Source: Lentzea pudingi
GTDB taxonomy: Bacteria > Actinomycetota > Actinomycetes > Mycobacteriales > Pseudonocardiaceae
Assembly: GCF_014646255.1 (NCBI RefSeq)
Contig: NZ_BMNC01000016.1
Location: 62,001 to 126,000 of the forward strand
Length of the DNA stretch: 64,000 nt
Reading direction: 5' to 3'
Every line of letters starts with the position of its first letter. Position 1 is the first letter of the stretch. This document shows, in pieces, positions 54,838 through 63,218 of this stretch. Made by a program: the position numbers and the translations under genes. Under the pieces are notes generated by a model, which saw nothing but the letters and a program-made list of their open reading frames with translations, did not search any database and was not told the origin of the DNA.

Positions 54838-55443
54838 TTATTTGACGGCGACCAGCGACTTGAAGAGTTCCCGATAGCGGTGGAGAGCCAGTCGCAGGTC
54901 CTCGGTCTGTGGATCACTGTTTCCCTCGAGCTGCTTGGTGAGGGAGCGGTGCCTGGTGTTCAGTTCCTCGATCGCGCGCGTCACGAGGTCGTCCGCCTTG
55001 CGGACGGCGGCCTTCGGATCGTCGACGAACTCGTACTGCACGGCCTGCCACTCGTCCTCGAGCTTGCCGATCGGCTGGTGGCCGGTGCGCTCCGAGTCGG
55101 AGCCGCGGTGGTCGGAACGCTGGTGGTCGGAACGCTGGTGCTCAGCCCGCTGACCGTCAGTGCGCTGAGCATCCGTGCGCTGGGCTTCCGCACGCTGACC
55201 GTCAGTCCGCTGTGCGTCGGCATGCTGGCCGTCACCACGCTGGGCTTCAGTGCGCTGCGCTTCGGTCCGCTGGGCCTCGACCCGCTGTGCCTCAACACGC
55301 TGGGCGTCGGCCCGCTGAGAGTCGGAACGCTGCGCCTCGTCCGTTCGCTGCGACTGCTGCGGCATGCGTTCGGTGTGCTGCGGGGTCTGCTGCGGCCGGG
55401 CCGGAGTGGGAACCCCAGCGGCGTGAGTCGGTGTCTCAGACAT
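54838..55443 (-). CDS. Protein with tandem five-residue QR repeats and a C-terminal helical domain
   Basis: A 201-residue protein of no named family. Residues 1-37 are Pro/Gln/Thr-rich. Residues 38-122 consist of about 17 five-residue units of the form Q-R-x-[DE]-[A/G/S/H]. The C-terminal part (about 125-201) is a compact helical domain: KLEDEWQAVQYEFVDDPKAAV, then ADDLVTRAIEELN and ending DLRLALHRYRELFKSLV. This last domain is similar in pattern to the C-terminal domain of its neighbour at 55436-56020. The repeats may form a charged, extended or coiled rod. It overlaps the neighbour by eight bases, so the two are co-translated. Function unknown. Confidence 0.85.
   Translation of the reverse strand: MSETPTHAAGVPTPARPQQTPQHTERMPQQSQRTDEAQRSDSQRADAQRVEAQRVEAQRTEAQRTEAQRGDGQHADAQRTDGQRAEAQRTDAQRTDGQRAEHQRSDHQRSDHRGSDSERTGHQPIGKLEDEWQAVQYEFVDDPKAAVRKADDLVTRAIEELNTRHRSLTKQLEGNSDPQTEDLRLALHRYRELFKSLVAVK
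55078..55332 (-). repeat. About 17 tandem 15-bp coding repeats
   Basis: A 255-bp run of 15-bp units with a recurring GCTG core on the plus strand. It encodes QR-x-acid-x units on the minus strand, and the copies differ from one another by a few bases each. One six-residue unit precedes it. Such runs can gain or lose units by slippage. Confidence 0.85.
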
Positions 55444-56020
55444 CGGTCTTCTCCTTCCGCACGGTTTCCCTGGTGTCCTTGCCTGCCGAACCGTGTTCGA
55501 GCAGATCGGTGAACAACTCGCGGTAGTGCACCATCGCGGTGCGCAGGTCCTCGGTGCTCGCCTCGCCGATCTCCTGGCGCTCCGAGATGTCGTGCGCCTT
55601 GCGGTAGTGCTCGAGCGTCTTCGCGTGCTCGACGGACAGAACGCTCAGCTGCGCCTCGTAACCCTCGGTGGGGTATCCGCGCTCGGCCATCAGATCGGTC
55701 ACGAGGCGGTCGGCGTCGGCGATGGCGCTCTCCGGCGAGTCGACGAACTTCGCCTGCACGTTCGCCCAGTGCCGGCGGTAACTGTCCTGCGCCGTCTGGG
55801 AAAGCGGCTTCAGGTCGAACTCGCTGTGGCGGTGCTCGCGCTCGGCGAGCTCCTTCTCTGCGGCCGTTCTGCTCTCGCTGTCCGTGACCGCGCGGTCGTA
55901 TTCAGGGCCGAAGCGGTCGCGCAGCTTCTTGCGCTGCATGGCCGGCCTCAAGACGAGCACGAGGACCGCCAGCACCACGAGAACCGCGACCACAACGCCG
56001 ATGATGGCGCCCGTTGACAT
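55436..56020 (-). CDS. Single-pass membrane protein sharing a domain with its neighbour
   Basis: A 194-residue protein with one N-terminal membrane helix (about 5-26; IIGVVVAVLVVLAVLVLVL). It then has a basic stretch (MQRKKLRDRFGPEYDRAV), a charged linker, and a cytoplasmic helical domain (about 75-180) with YRRHWANVQAKFVDSPESAI, ADADRLVTDLM and DLRTAMVHYRELFTDLL. The same pattern occurs in the neighbour at 54838 (EDEWQAVQYEFVDDP and DLRLALHRYRELF). So it looks like a membrane-bound partner of the repeat protein. GGAGG precedes the ATG at 56020. Function unknown. Confidence 0.85.
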   Translation of the reverse strand: MSTGAIIGVVVAVLVVLAVLVLVLRPAMQRKKLRDRFGPEYDRAVTDSESRTAAEKELAEREHRHSEFDLKPLSQTAQDSYRRHWANVQAKFVDSPESAIADADRLVTDLMAERGYPTEGYEAQLSVLSVEHAKTLEHYRKAHDISERQEIGEASTEDLRTAMVHYRELFTDLLEHGSAGKDTRETVRKEKTDV

Positions 56021-56091
56021 GGAAAAACCTCCAAGACAGGCAAACTCTCTGGCTGTCCGGGAGGCTTTCCCGTTCACTCACAAGGGAAACA

Positions 56092-57270
56092 TCAACCCTT
56101 GATACAAACCACCTGCTTGAGCTTGGCGACCACCTCGACCAGGTCGGACTGGTTCGCCATCACGGTGTCGATGTCCTTGTAGGCGCCCGGAATCTCGTCC
56201 ACGACACCGGAGTCCTTGCGGCACTCGACACCACTTGTCTGGGCGGCGAGATCCTGCGTCGTGAACGTCTTGCGGGCCTTGTTGCGCGACATCCTCCGGC
56301 CGGCGCCGTGCGACGCCGACTCGAACGAGTCGGGGTTCCCGAGCCCGCGCACGATGTACGAACCGGTGCCCATGGAACCCGGGATGATGCCCAGCTCGCC
56401 ACGACCCGCGCGGATCGCGCCCTTGCGCGTCACCAGCACGTCCTCGCCGAAGTGGTTCTCCTCGGAGACGTAGTTGTGGTGCGCCGAGATCGGCTCCTCG
56501 AACGCGATCTGCGGGAACTCCACGCGCAGCACGTCGCAGACCAGGCGCAGCATGACCGCGCGGTTGCGTCGCGCGTAGTCCTGGGCCCAGTACAAGTCGT
56601 GACGGTACGACGCCATCTCGGGCGTGCCCGAGAGGAACACGGCGAGGTCCGGGTCCGGCAGCTCGGCGTTGTGCGCGAGCGTGCGCGCCACCGCGATGTG
56701 GTGCTGCGCCAGCTCGTTGCCGATGCCACGCGACCCGGAGTGCAGCATGACCCACACCCGCTGGTCGCTGTCCAGGCAGACCTCGAGGAAGTGGTTGCCG
56801 CCCCCGAGTGTGCCCATCTGGTGCATCGCCTTGTCGGCGCGCGCCTTCACGACGGGCGTGAGGTCGTCGAACTTCCTCCAGAACGTGCCCCAGTCGGACG
56901 CGTCCCTCTCGGTGAACGCGGTCGCCTTGTGCTGACCGAAACCGACGGGGACCACGGCTTCCATGCGGGACCGCAGCCCGCGCAGCGTCGCCGGCAGGTC
57001 GCTGGCCGTGAGCGAGGTGCGCACGGCGGTCATGCCGCAGCCGATGTCCACGCCGACGGCCGCGGGGGAGACGGCGTCGCGCAACGCGATCACCGAACCC
57101 ACCGTGGCGCCCTTGCCGTAGTGCACGTCGGGCATGACGGCGATGTGCTTGAACGCCCACGGCAGCGAAGAGATGTTCTGCAACTGCCGCATGGCGAACT
57201 CCTCGACCTCGTCCGGTCGAGTCCACAGTCGGATGTCCACGTTCTGGCCGCGGACCACGGTTGCTGCCAT
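56092..57270 (-). CDS. rtcB: RtcB family RNA ligase
   Basis: A 392-residue GTP- and manganese-dependent ligase that joins 3'-phosphate (or 2',3'-cyclic phosphate) RNA ends to 5'-OH ends. Key residues are present: the metal/catalytic Cys78 in DIGCGM, GNHFLE, HSGSRGIGN, and the GMP-accepting His in SASHGAGRRMSR. It is slightly shorter than E. coli RtcB (408). No rtcA, archease or rtcR gene is adjacent. It lies 72 bases upstream of the shared-domain membrane protein on the same strand and may share its transcript. Confidence 0.94.
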   Translation of the reverse strand: MAATVVRGQNVDIRLWTRPDEVEEFAMRQLQNISSLPWAFKHIAVMPDVHYGKGATVGSVIALRDAVSPAAVGVDIGCGMTAVRTSLTASDLPATLRGLRSRMEAVVPVGFGQHKATAFTERDASDWGTFWRKFDDLTPVVKARADKAMHQMGTLGGGNHFLEVCLDSDQRVWVMLHSGSRGIGNELAQHHIAVARTLAHNAELPDPDLAVFLSGTPEMASYRHDLYWAQDYARRNRAVMLRLVCDVLRVEFPQIAFEEPISAHHNYVSEENHFGEDVLVTRKGAIRAGRGELGIIPGSMGTGSYIVRGLGNPDSFESASHGAGRRMSRNKARKTFTTQDLAAQTSGVECRKDSGVVDEIPGAYKDIDTVMANQSDLVEVVAKLKQVVCIKG

Positions 57271-57312
57271 GCCACGAGGTTAGGCGGCGTTCACCGTGCT
57301 CCACAAAGGAGT

Positions 57313-57954
57313 TTATTGCGCGCCAACGAACTCCCACGTCCCCTTGCGCACCTTCGCCTTGCGCAGGTCGCCGCCGATGCCGGTGACGAACGCGCGCACG
57401 GTCGGCAGGTCGCCGACGGACGCGATGAGGATCGCCTTGCCCTGCAACGTGACGCTGCCGCCACCGAGCTTCTCGCGCGCCACCGCGTCGTTGAGCAGGC
57501 CGGTGCGGACCTGCTGGGCGGTGATGCCGTCGACCTCGACCTGCACGGCGTCGACCGCGGGCGAGTTCGCGGGGAGGAAGCGGAACGTGAGCACCGCCTC
57601 CTGCCGGAACTGCTTGGCGATCGTGGACGCGGTGTGGCGCAGGCTTTCGGCGTTCAAGGTGACGTCGAACTTGCGGGAGCGCTCGAACGTCGTCTGCCGC
57701 AGGTCGCTCGAGTAGAAGACACCGTCGAGCAACGTCGACCGGGTCGTGTGGCCGCCGTTGGCGCGCACGATCCCGCGCACCTCGCGGTCGAACCGCACCA
57801 GCCGGTCCCGCAGCCGGGGGTCGGCGGGGTCGGTGATGATCGCGGTGTTGTTCGTCGCGAAGATCTCCGGGGACGGCAGCGGCGCGCCCGCCGCCGTGCC
57901 GGTGGAGACCGCGAACGCCAGTACGGACGTGACTGCCACGAGAAGACTTCGCAT
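57313..57954 (-). CDS. Secreted protein of unknown function
   Basis: A 213-residue protein with a signal peptide (about 1-24, LLVAVTSVLAFAVSTGTAAG). The mature region, of mixed alpha/beta character, is unrecognised: FATNNTAIITDPADPRLRDRL, RSTLLDGVFYSSDLRQTTFE, and a C-terminal GSVTLQGKAILIASVGDLP. The opening of the mature part might be a ligand-binding or inhibitor domain. The start is ATG at 57954; ribosome binding is weak. It is 43 bases upstream of rtcB on the same strand. Confidence 0.72.
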   Translation of the reverse strand: MRSLLVAVTSVLAFAVSTGTAAGAPLPSPEIFATNNTAIITDPADPRLRDRLVRFDREVRGIVRANGGHTTRSTLLDGVFYSSDLRQTTFERSRKFDVTLNAESLRHTASTIAKQFRQEAVLTFRFLPANSPAVDAVQVEVDGITAQQVRTGLLNDAVAREKLGGGSVTLQGKAILIASVGDLPTVRAFVTGIGGDLRKAKVRKGTWEFVGAQ

Positions 57955-58028
57955 GGGGCACAACGTATGGGGCCTGGCCGGTCAGCCGCACCCCGTTCCA
58001 CCCAGCGGGCGTTCCAGGTCGAAGCCGA

Positions 58029-58057
58029 TTGACAGCCGCCCTTAACGTGAAAATACT
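58029..58057 (+). promoter_or_regulatory. Sigma-70-like promoter, possibly leaderless, for the flavin monooxygenase
   Basis: TTGACA (58029-58034), a 17-bp spacer and AATACT (58052-58057). The predicted transcript start lies about at the ATG at 58065, which has no ribosome binding site, so a leaderless mRNA is likely. Confidence 0.6.
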
Positions 58058-58064
58058 TCAGCGC

Positions 58065-59393
58065 ATGGAGCGCGTGTGCGTCATCGGGGCGGGGTCGTCC
58101 GGCATCGCCGCATGTCAGGTGCTCGGCGCCCGCGGCATCGAGTTCGACTGCTTCGAGACCGGGTCGGAGATCGGCGGCAACTGGCGCTACCTCAACGACA
58201 ACGGGATGTCCTCGGCCTACCGGTCGCTGCACATCAACACCTCGCGGCAGATGATGGAGTTCAAGTCCTTCCCGATGCCGTCCCACCTGCCCGCGTACCC
58301 GTCGCACTTCCAGATCGCCGAGTACTTCGACGACTTCGTGAAGCACCACGGGTTCCGCGACCGCATCCGGTTCCGGACCGAGGTCACCTCCGTGTCCGTC
58401 GCGCCGGGCGGGTACTCCGTGACGACGCGCGACCGCGACACGGGCGAGGAGACGTCGCACGTCTACCGGTCGGTGATCGTCGCGAACGGGCACCACTGGT
58501 CGCCGCGGCTGCCCGAGCCCGCGTTCCCCGGCTCGTTCGACGGCGAACAGCTGCACGCGCACTTCTACAAGACGCCCGAGCGGTTCGCCGACAAGAAGGT
58601 GCTGGTCCTCGGCATCGGCAACTCCGCCTGCGACATCGCCGTCGAGTCGTCCCGCGTCTCGGCGCGGACGTTCCTCGCGATGCGCCGAGGCGCGCACATC
58701 ATGCCCAAGTACCTCTTCGGCATGCCGACCGACCACCTGACGACCTCACCGCTCGCCCGCTTCGCGCCCGCGTGGCTGCAGGCGTTGTCGCTGCGGGTGA
58801 TGCTGCGGCTGGCCCGCGGCAAGCTCACCGGCTACGGCCTGCCGGAACCGGGGCACGCCATCCTCGCCGCGCATCCGACGGTGTCCGACGACCTGCTGAC
58901 GCGGCTCGGGCACGGCGACATCACCGTGAAACCGAACGTCGAACGGCTCGACGGGTCCGGTGTCGTGTTCGCGGACGGGTCCCGCGAACACGTCGACGTC
59001 ATCGTCTACTGCACCGGTTACAAGGTGGAATTCCCGTTTCTGGATCCGGCGGAGTTCCCGGCGGTGTCGTCCGAGGACAACGAGGTGTCGCTGTACCGGC
59101 GGGTCGTGGACCCGGCGCATCCCGGGCTGTACTTCCTCGGCCTGATCCAGCCCCTGGGGGCGATCATGCCGCTGGCCGAGGCCCAGGCCGAGTGGATCGC
59201 GGACCTGGTCTCCGGGCGCGGCGCGCTGCCCCCGGTCCCGGAGATGAAGGCGGAGATCACCTCGTACCGGGAGAAGCTGCGGCGCAGGTACGTGAGGTCG
59301 AAGCGGCACACGTTCGAGGTCGACTTCCTCGGCTACCAGCGCGAGTTGCTTCAGGAACGGCGCGCGTGGGTACGGTCGGAGCGTGTCGTCTAG
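58065..59393 (+). CDS. Flavin-containing monooxygenase
   Basis: A 442-residue FAD/NADPH monooxygenase of the FMO class. It has the FAD loop GAGSSGIAACQVL at the start, the NADPH loop LGIGNSACDIAVE at about 190, and an FMO-like FxGxxxHxx(Y/F) equivalent in FDGEQLHAHFYK. A long C-terminal part ends FEVDFLGYQREL. Such enzymes oxidise soft nucleophiles (amines, sulfides) or do Baeyer-Villiger reactions. I chose the ATG at 58065 with the promoter at 58029. The stop overlaps the next gene by 11 bases. The substrate is unknown. Confidence 0.9.
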   Translation: MERVCVIGAGSSGIAACQVLGARGIEFDCFETGSEIGGNWRYLNDNGMSSAYRSLHINTSRQMMEFKSFPMPSHLPAYPSHFQIAEYFDDFVKHHGFRDRIRFRTEVTSVSVAPGGYSVTTRDRDTGEETSHVYRSVIVANGHHWSPRLPEPAFPGSFDGEQLHAHFYKTPERFADKKVLVLGIGNSACDIAVESSRVSARTFLAMRRGAHIMPKYLFGMPTDHLTTSPLARFAPAWLQALSLRVMLRLARGKLTGYGLPEPGHAILAAHPTVSDDLLTRLGHGDITVKPNVERLDGSGVVFADGSREHVDVIVYCTGYKVEFPFLDPAEFPAVSSEDNEVSLYRRVVDPAHPGLYFLGLIQPLGAIMPLAEAQAEWIADLVSGRGALPPVPEMKAEITSYREKLRRRYVRSKRHTFEVDFLGYQRELLQERRAWVRSERVV

Positions 59394-59919
59394 CGCTCAG
59401 GTGATCGTCCTCAACGGCGGGTCCAGCTCCGGCAAGTCGGGCATCGCCCGGTGCCTGCAGGCGGTGCTGCCGCAGGCGTGGCTGGCGATAGGCGTCGACA
59501 CGCTGATCGACGTGATGCCCGCCCGGCTGCGGCTCGGGTCCGAAGGGATCGGCTTCACCGACGGCGACGTCAGCGTCGGGCCTGAGTTCCAGCTGCTCGA
59601 GGACGCGTGGATGGCCGGCGTCGCCGCGATGGTGCGCGCCGGGGCACGGGTGATCGTGGACGACGTGTTCCTCGGCGGGGCCGAGTCGCGGCAGCGGTGG
59701 GAGAGGGCGCTGGACGGGCTCGCCGTGCTGTGGGTCGGGGTGCGGTGCGACGCCGAAGTCGCCGCGGGCCGGGAACTCGCCCGTGGCGACCGGATCGCCG
59801 GGATGGCCGAGGCGCAGGCCGACCTGGTGCACCGCGGGATGAGCTACGACGTCGAGGTCGACACCGCGAAGGCCGAGTCGGTCGAGTGCGCCAAGGTCAT
59901 CGCCGCCCAAGTCGCCTGA
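59383..59919 (+). CDS. Chloramphenicol phosphotransferase-like P-loop kinase
   Basis: A 178-residue P-loop kinase like chloramphenicol 3-O-phosphotransferase (CPT) of Streptomyces venezuelae. It has the Walker A motif NGGSSSGKSG, the catalytic region AIGVDTLIDVMP (an Asp in the position of CPT Asp37), IVDDVFLGG as Walker B, and a C-terminal LVHRGMSYDVEVDT. The GTG start at 59383 is within the monooxygenase end, so it is coupled. Whether it phosphorylates chloramphenicol or some other small molecule cannot be read from sequence; many relatives have unknown substrates. Confidence 0.85.
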   Translation: MSSSAQVIVLNGGSSSGKSGIARCLQAVLPQAWLAIGVDTLIDVMPARLRLGSEGIGFTDGDVSVGPEFQLLEDAWMAGVAAMVRAGARVIVDDVFLGGAESRQRWERALDGLAVLWVGVRCDAEVAAGRELARGDRIAGMAEAQADLVHRGMSYDVEVDTAKAESVECAKVIAAQVA

Positions 59920-59926
59920 CGAAGAA

Positions 59927-59957
59927 CGGGGCCGCCGACATCACGTCAGCGGCCCCG
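59927..59957. terminator. Bidirectional hairpin terminator
   Basis: 13-bp stem with one mismatch (59927-59939 with 59945-59957) and loop ATCAC, between the convergent kinase gene (ends 59919) and the aldehyde dehydrogenase gene (ends 59974). Confidence 0.85.
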
Positions 59958-59973
59958 CTCGTCACGAGAACTC

Positions 59974-61476
59974 TCAGTGCACGCCCAGCACTCCGTCGAT
60001 CCGGCGCGGGATGCCGAGCGGGTTCGCGTCCTGCAACTCCGCGGGCAGCAACGCGTCCGGCCACGACTGGTACGTCACCGGCGCGATCCAGCGGCGGATC
60101 GACGTGGCACCCACGGACGTGTGCAGCGGGTTCGTCGTCGACGGCCACGGGCCACCGTGGTGCTGTCCCCACGCCACGGCGACACCGGTCGGCCAGGCGT
60201 TGAAGATGATCCGGCCCGCCACGCGGCGCAGGACCTCGGCGACCTCACCGGCCTCCGCGTGGTCCGACTCGGCCGCGTGCACCGTGCCGGTCAGCGTGCC
60301 CGGCAGCTTCGCCAGCACCGAGTGCAGCTCCGCCGGCGACGAGTACGTCACGACCAGCGCGGCCGGGCCGAAGTGCTCCTCGGTCAGCTTCTCGAGGTTC
60401 TCCTCGAACACCTTCACCGACGTGCTGAACAGCAGCGGGGCCACGGCCCACGCCTCGTCCGGGCGGGTACCCGTCGACACGACGGAGACGAGGTCCGACG
60501 CCGCCAGCGCGTCCGTGCCCGCCTTGTAGGAGTCGCACATCCGCTCGTTCAGCATCGCGCCGCCCGACGACGCGGCGACCGCCTCGCCCAGCGCGGGCAC
60601 GATCGACTCCGGCGCGAACACCAGACCGGGGTTCGTGCAGAACTGCCCGACGCCCATCACCAGCGACTGCGCGAACCCGGCCGCGATGTCCGGGGTGGCC
60701 GCGCCGGGCAGGATCACCGTCGGGTTCACGCTGCCGAGCTCGCCGTAGAACGGGATCGGGTCCGGCCGGCCCTGCGCCAGGTCGAACAGCGCCCGGCCGC
60801 CCCCGGTGGACCCGGTGAACCCGACCGCGCGCACCGCGGAGTGCTTCACCAGCGCGACACCGGACTCGGTGCCGTACACGATCCCGAAGACACCCTCGGG
60901 CGCGCCGGCCTCACGCAGCGCGTCGATCACGACCCGCGCGGTCTCGCGCGACGTCGACGGGTGCGCCGAATGTGCCTTCACCACAACGGAACACCCGGAC
61001 GCCAGCGCGGACGCCGTGTCGCCACCGGCCACCGAGAACGCGAACGGGAAGTTCGACGCGGAGAACACCGCGACCGTCCCCAGTGGACGGAGCACGCGTC
61101 GCAGCACCGGCCGAGGTGGGATGATGTCCGGATTCGCCGTGTCCAAAGTGGCCTCGACGTAGCTGCCCTCGCGCAGCACCTCGCCGAACAGCCGCAGCTG
61201 GTTCGTCGTGCGCTTGAGCTCGGTCGTCAGCCTCGGCACGCCCAGTGCCGTCTCGCCGTCGGCGGTCTCGACGAGCAACGCCGACTCGGCGTCGAGCGCG
61301 TCCGCCACCTTCTCCAGCACCACGGCACGATCCGCCGCCGGAACGACCGACCACGCCGAGAACGCGATGGCCGCGGCGGTCGCGATGCGGTCCACCTCGC
61401 TGTCGGGGGTCTTCGCGATCGGTTCGCCGAACGGCTCACCGGTCCGCGGGTTGTAGCCCTGCACGCCGTGGCTCAA
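59974..61476 (-). CDS. Aldehyde dehydrogenase, probably alpha-ketoglutarate semialdehyde dehydrogenase
   Basis: A 500-residue NAD(P)-dependent aldehyde dehydrogenase, with FSASNFPFAF, GFTGSTGGGRALF, the catalytic Glu region YGELGSVNPT and the nucleophilic Cys in GQFCTNPGL. The GQFCTNPG form and the C-terminal LPGTLTGTVHA resemble the alpha-ketoglutaric-semialdehyde dehydrogenases that end the oxidative uronate route. The start is TTG at 61476, with AGGAGG seven bases upstream, overlapping the uronate dehydrogenase stop as TTGA. It is placed with uronate dehydrogenase and an IclR regulator, which agrees with that pathway. The dehydratase steps in between are not in the window. Confidence 0.88.
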   Translation of the reverse strand: MSHGVQGYNPRTGEPFGEPIAKTPDSEVDRIATAAAIAFSAWSVVPAADRAVVLEKVADALDAESALLVETADGETALGVPRLTTELKRTTNQLRLFGEVLREGSYVEATLDTANPDIIPPRPVLRRVLRPLGTVAVFSASNFPFAFSVAGGDTASALASGCSVVVKAHSAHPSTSRETARVVIDALREAGAPEGVFGIVYGTESGVALVKHSAVRAVGFTGSTGGGRALFDLAQGRPDPIPFYGELGSVNPTVILPGAATPDIAAGFAQSLVMGVGQFCTNPGLVFAPESIVPALGEAVAASSGGAMLNERMCDSYKAGTDALAASDLVSVVSTGTRPDEAWAVAPLLFSTSVKVFEENLEKLTEEHFGPAALVVTYSSPAELHSVLAKLPGTLTGTVHAAESDHAEAGEVAEVLRRVAGRIIFNAWPTGVAVAWGQHHGGPWPSTTNPLHTSVGATSIRRWIAPVTYQSWPDALLPAELQDANPLGIPRRIDGVLGVH

Positions 61477-62297
61477 CGCCCTGCCTCCTTGACTGCCGTG
61501 TCGAAATCGGGGCCGCACCAGACCCCGCCCACGTACCTCGCCGCGGGCGACGAGGGGTCGAGCTCGCCGTGCTGCTCCAGCACGGCGGCCGCGTACACCT
61601 CGGAGTCGTCCTGCGGCTCGTAACCGAGAGCGCGGGCCTCGTCGAGCGAGAACCAGCCGCGCTTGTTGTCCGAAACGCCCCACACCACGCGGAAACCCGG
61701 TGACGGGGCGGAAAGACACGCCTCGAACAGGCGCGCGCCGTCGTCCGGCGACATCCACGTCGACAGCATCCGCACGTCCTTCGGCTTCTCGAAGCACGAA
61801 CCGATGCGAATCGCGATCACGTCCATGCCGTAGCGGTCGGCGTACAGCGATCCGAGCGCCTCCAACGCCACCTTCGACACACCGTAGTAGGTGTCCGGGC
61901 GGGGGAACGCGTAGTCACCGGCCTCGCCGTCCGCGCGCTCGAGGTACCCGACGGCGTGGTTCGAGCTGGCCAGGATCACGCGGCGGACGCCGGAGCGCCG
62001 TGCGGCCTCCAGCACCGTGTGCGTGCCGTCGATGTTGACGCGCAGGATCTTGTCCCACGACTCCTCGAGGCTGTGGCCACCGAGGTGGATCACCGCGTCG
62101 ACGTCCTTCGACGCCGCTTCCATCGCGGCCATGTCGGTCACCGACGCCTCGACGAGCTCGACGTTCTCGCCGTCGGCGGCCGCGGGGAGCTCCGCGATGT
62201 CCAGCAGCCGCAGGAGGCGGCCTTCCGCGGCGAGACGGGAACGCATCAGCGTTCCCACCCCTCCACCGGCGCCGGTGATCAGGATGCGTGCGGTCAC
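61473..62297 (-). CDS. udh: Uronate dehydrogenase
   Basis: A 274-residue short-chain dehydrogenase that oxidises D-galacturonate or D-glucuronate to the aldarolactone with NAD. It has the NAD loop GAGGGVGTLMRSRL, LGGHSLEESWD, SSNHAVGY, the catalytic YYGVSK and the IRIGSCFEKPKDVRMLSTW block that I take as typical of Udh. The start I chose is GTG at 62297; GTG 62333 is possible. It is followed by the aldehyde dehydrogenase with a four-base overlap, fitting a shared pathway. Confidence 0.85.
   Translation of the reverse strand: MTARILITGAGGGVGTLMRSRLAAEGRLLRLLDIAELPAAADGENVELVEASVTDMAAMEAASKDVDAVIHLGGHSLEESWDKILRVNIDGTHTVLEAARRSGVRRVILASSNHAVGYLERADGEAGDYAFPRPDTYYGVSKVALEALGSLYADRYGMDVIAIRIGSCFEKPKDVRMLSTWMSPDDGARLFEACLSAPSPGFRVVWGVSDNKRGWFSLDEARALGYEPQDDSEVYAAAVLEQHGELDPSSPAARYVGGVWCGPDFDTAVKEAGR
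61484..61489 (-). promoter_or_regulatory. Ribosome binding site deciding a TTG start
   Basis: AGGAGG on the minus strand, seven bases before the TTG at 61476. It makes the TTG the most likely start of the aldehyde dehydrogenase. Confidence 0.8.
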
Positions 62298-62337
62298 GGG
62301 TGGGAACCTTCCATCTTGAACAGGTGTCGGCACGAAC

Positions 62338-63126
62338 TCAGCGACCGAACTGGCGGAGGAGTTCGGTGATGGTCCTGGCGGCGTCGAGCAGGGCGGAGAT
62401 GACCTGCCGCTCGTGCTCCGGGGTGAGCCTGCCCAGCGGGACCGAGCAGCTCATGGCGTCGAGAACGGGGTTGCGGTAGGGCAGCGCCACCGCGAAACAA
62501 CCCAGGCCGGGAGTGTTCTCCTCGCGCTCGTGGGCGTACCCGACGTTGCGGAACCCAGCGAGCTGCTCGTGCAGCGCGGGGCGTTCGACCACGGTGTTGG
62601 GAGTCAGCGGCGCCAGCACCTCGGGGAGGAGCAGATCGACCTCCTCCGGCGTGCGCGTCGAGAGCACGGCCTTGCCCAGCGACGTGGAGTGCGCGGGCAG
62701 CCGGCGGCCGACGCGCGACACCACGCGCAGATGGTGCTCGGACTCGCGGCTCGCCAGGTAGACGACGTCCCCGCCGTCCAAACGGGCAAGGTGGACGGTC
62801 TCGTTGATGTCCTGGCGGACCTGCTCCATCACGCGGATGGCCGCCCGCACCACGGGGTCGTGGTCCAAATAGGACGTACCGACGAGCAGCGCGCGCACGC
62901 CGATGCCGTAGGTGCCCCGGTCCGAGTCGACCTCCACCCAGCCGCGCGCGACCAGCGTCTGCAACAGCATGTAGAGGCTGGACTTCGGATAGCTGAGCTC
63001 GCGGTGCAGCTCGGTGAGCGTCAGTCTGCGGTCTGACGCGGACAGCACTTCGAGCAGCTCCACCGTGCGGTCGGCTGACTTCACCGCGCCCGGACGAGCT
63101 GTGCCCTTGTCGATCGGCGACGCCAC
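62338..63126 (-). CDS. IclR family transcriptional regulator
   Basis: A 262-residue regulator with an N-terminal winged helix (about 15-75; VELLEVLSASDRRLTLTELHREL then YPKSSLYMLLQTLVARGWV) and the IclR effector domain (about 85-255), with RLPAHSTSLGKAVL and NVGYAHEREENTPGLGCFAVALP. IclR proteins of this kind respond to sugar acids or aromatic acids. It precedes udh and the aldehyde dehydrogenase on the same strand and is divergent from a sugar ABC lipoprotein. It probably controls both. The GTG start at 63126 has AGGAGG upstream. Confidence 0.94.
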   Translation of the reverse strand: MASPIDKGTARPGAVKSADRTVELLEVLSASDRRLTLTELHRELSYPKSSLYMLLQTLVARGWVEVDSDRGTYGIGVRALLVGTSYLDHDPVVRAAIRVMEQVRQDINETVHLARLDGGDVVYLASRESEHHLRVVSRVGRRLPAHSTSLGKAVLSTRTPEEVDLLLPEVLAPLTPNTVVERPALHEQLAGFRNVGYAHEREENTPGLGCFAVALPYRNPVLDAMSCSVPLGRLTPEHERQVISALLDAARTITELLRQFGR

Positions 63127-63159
63127 CTGGCCTCCTCGAAACAGGTAAGCAACTTGCCC

Positions 63160-63189
63160 TTGACACGTTGCTGTCCTGATTCTTACAGT
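63160..63189 (+). promoter_or_regulatory. Sigma-70 promoter for the sugar ABC gene
   Basis: TTGACA (63160-63165), an 18-bp spacer and TACAGT (63184-63189). The inverted repeat AGCAAC (63148-63153) with GTTGCT (63167-63172) brackets the -35 hexamer and could bind IclR or another regulator. Confidence 0.6.
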
Positions 63190-63218
63190 CCTGCACCAGG
63201 TTCACAAGTACGACCCAG

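Noticed and set aside
55078..55332. CRISPR array
   Set aside because: The units are 15 bp, contiguous, without spacers, and keep a reading frame.
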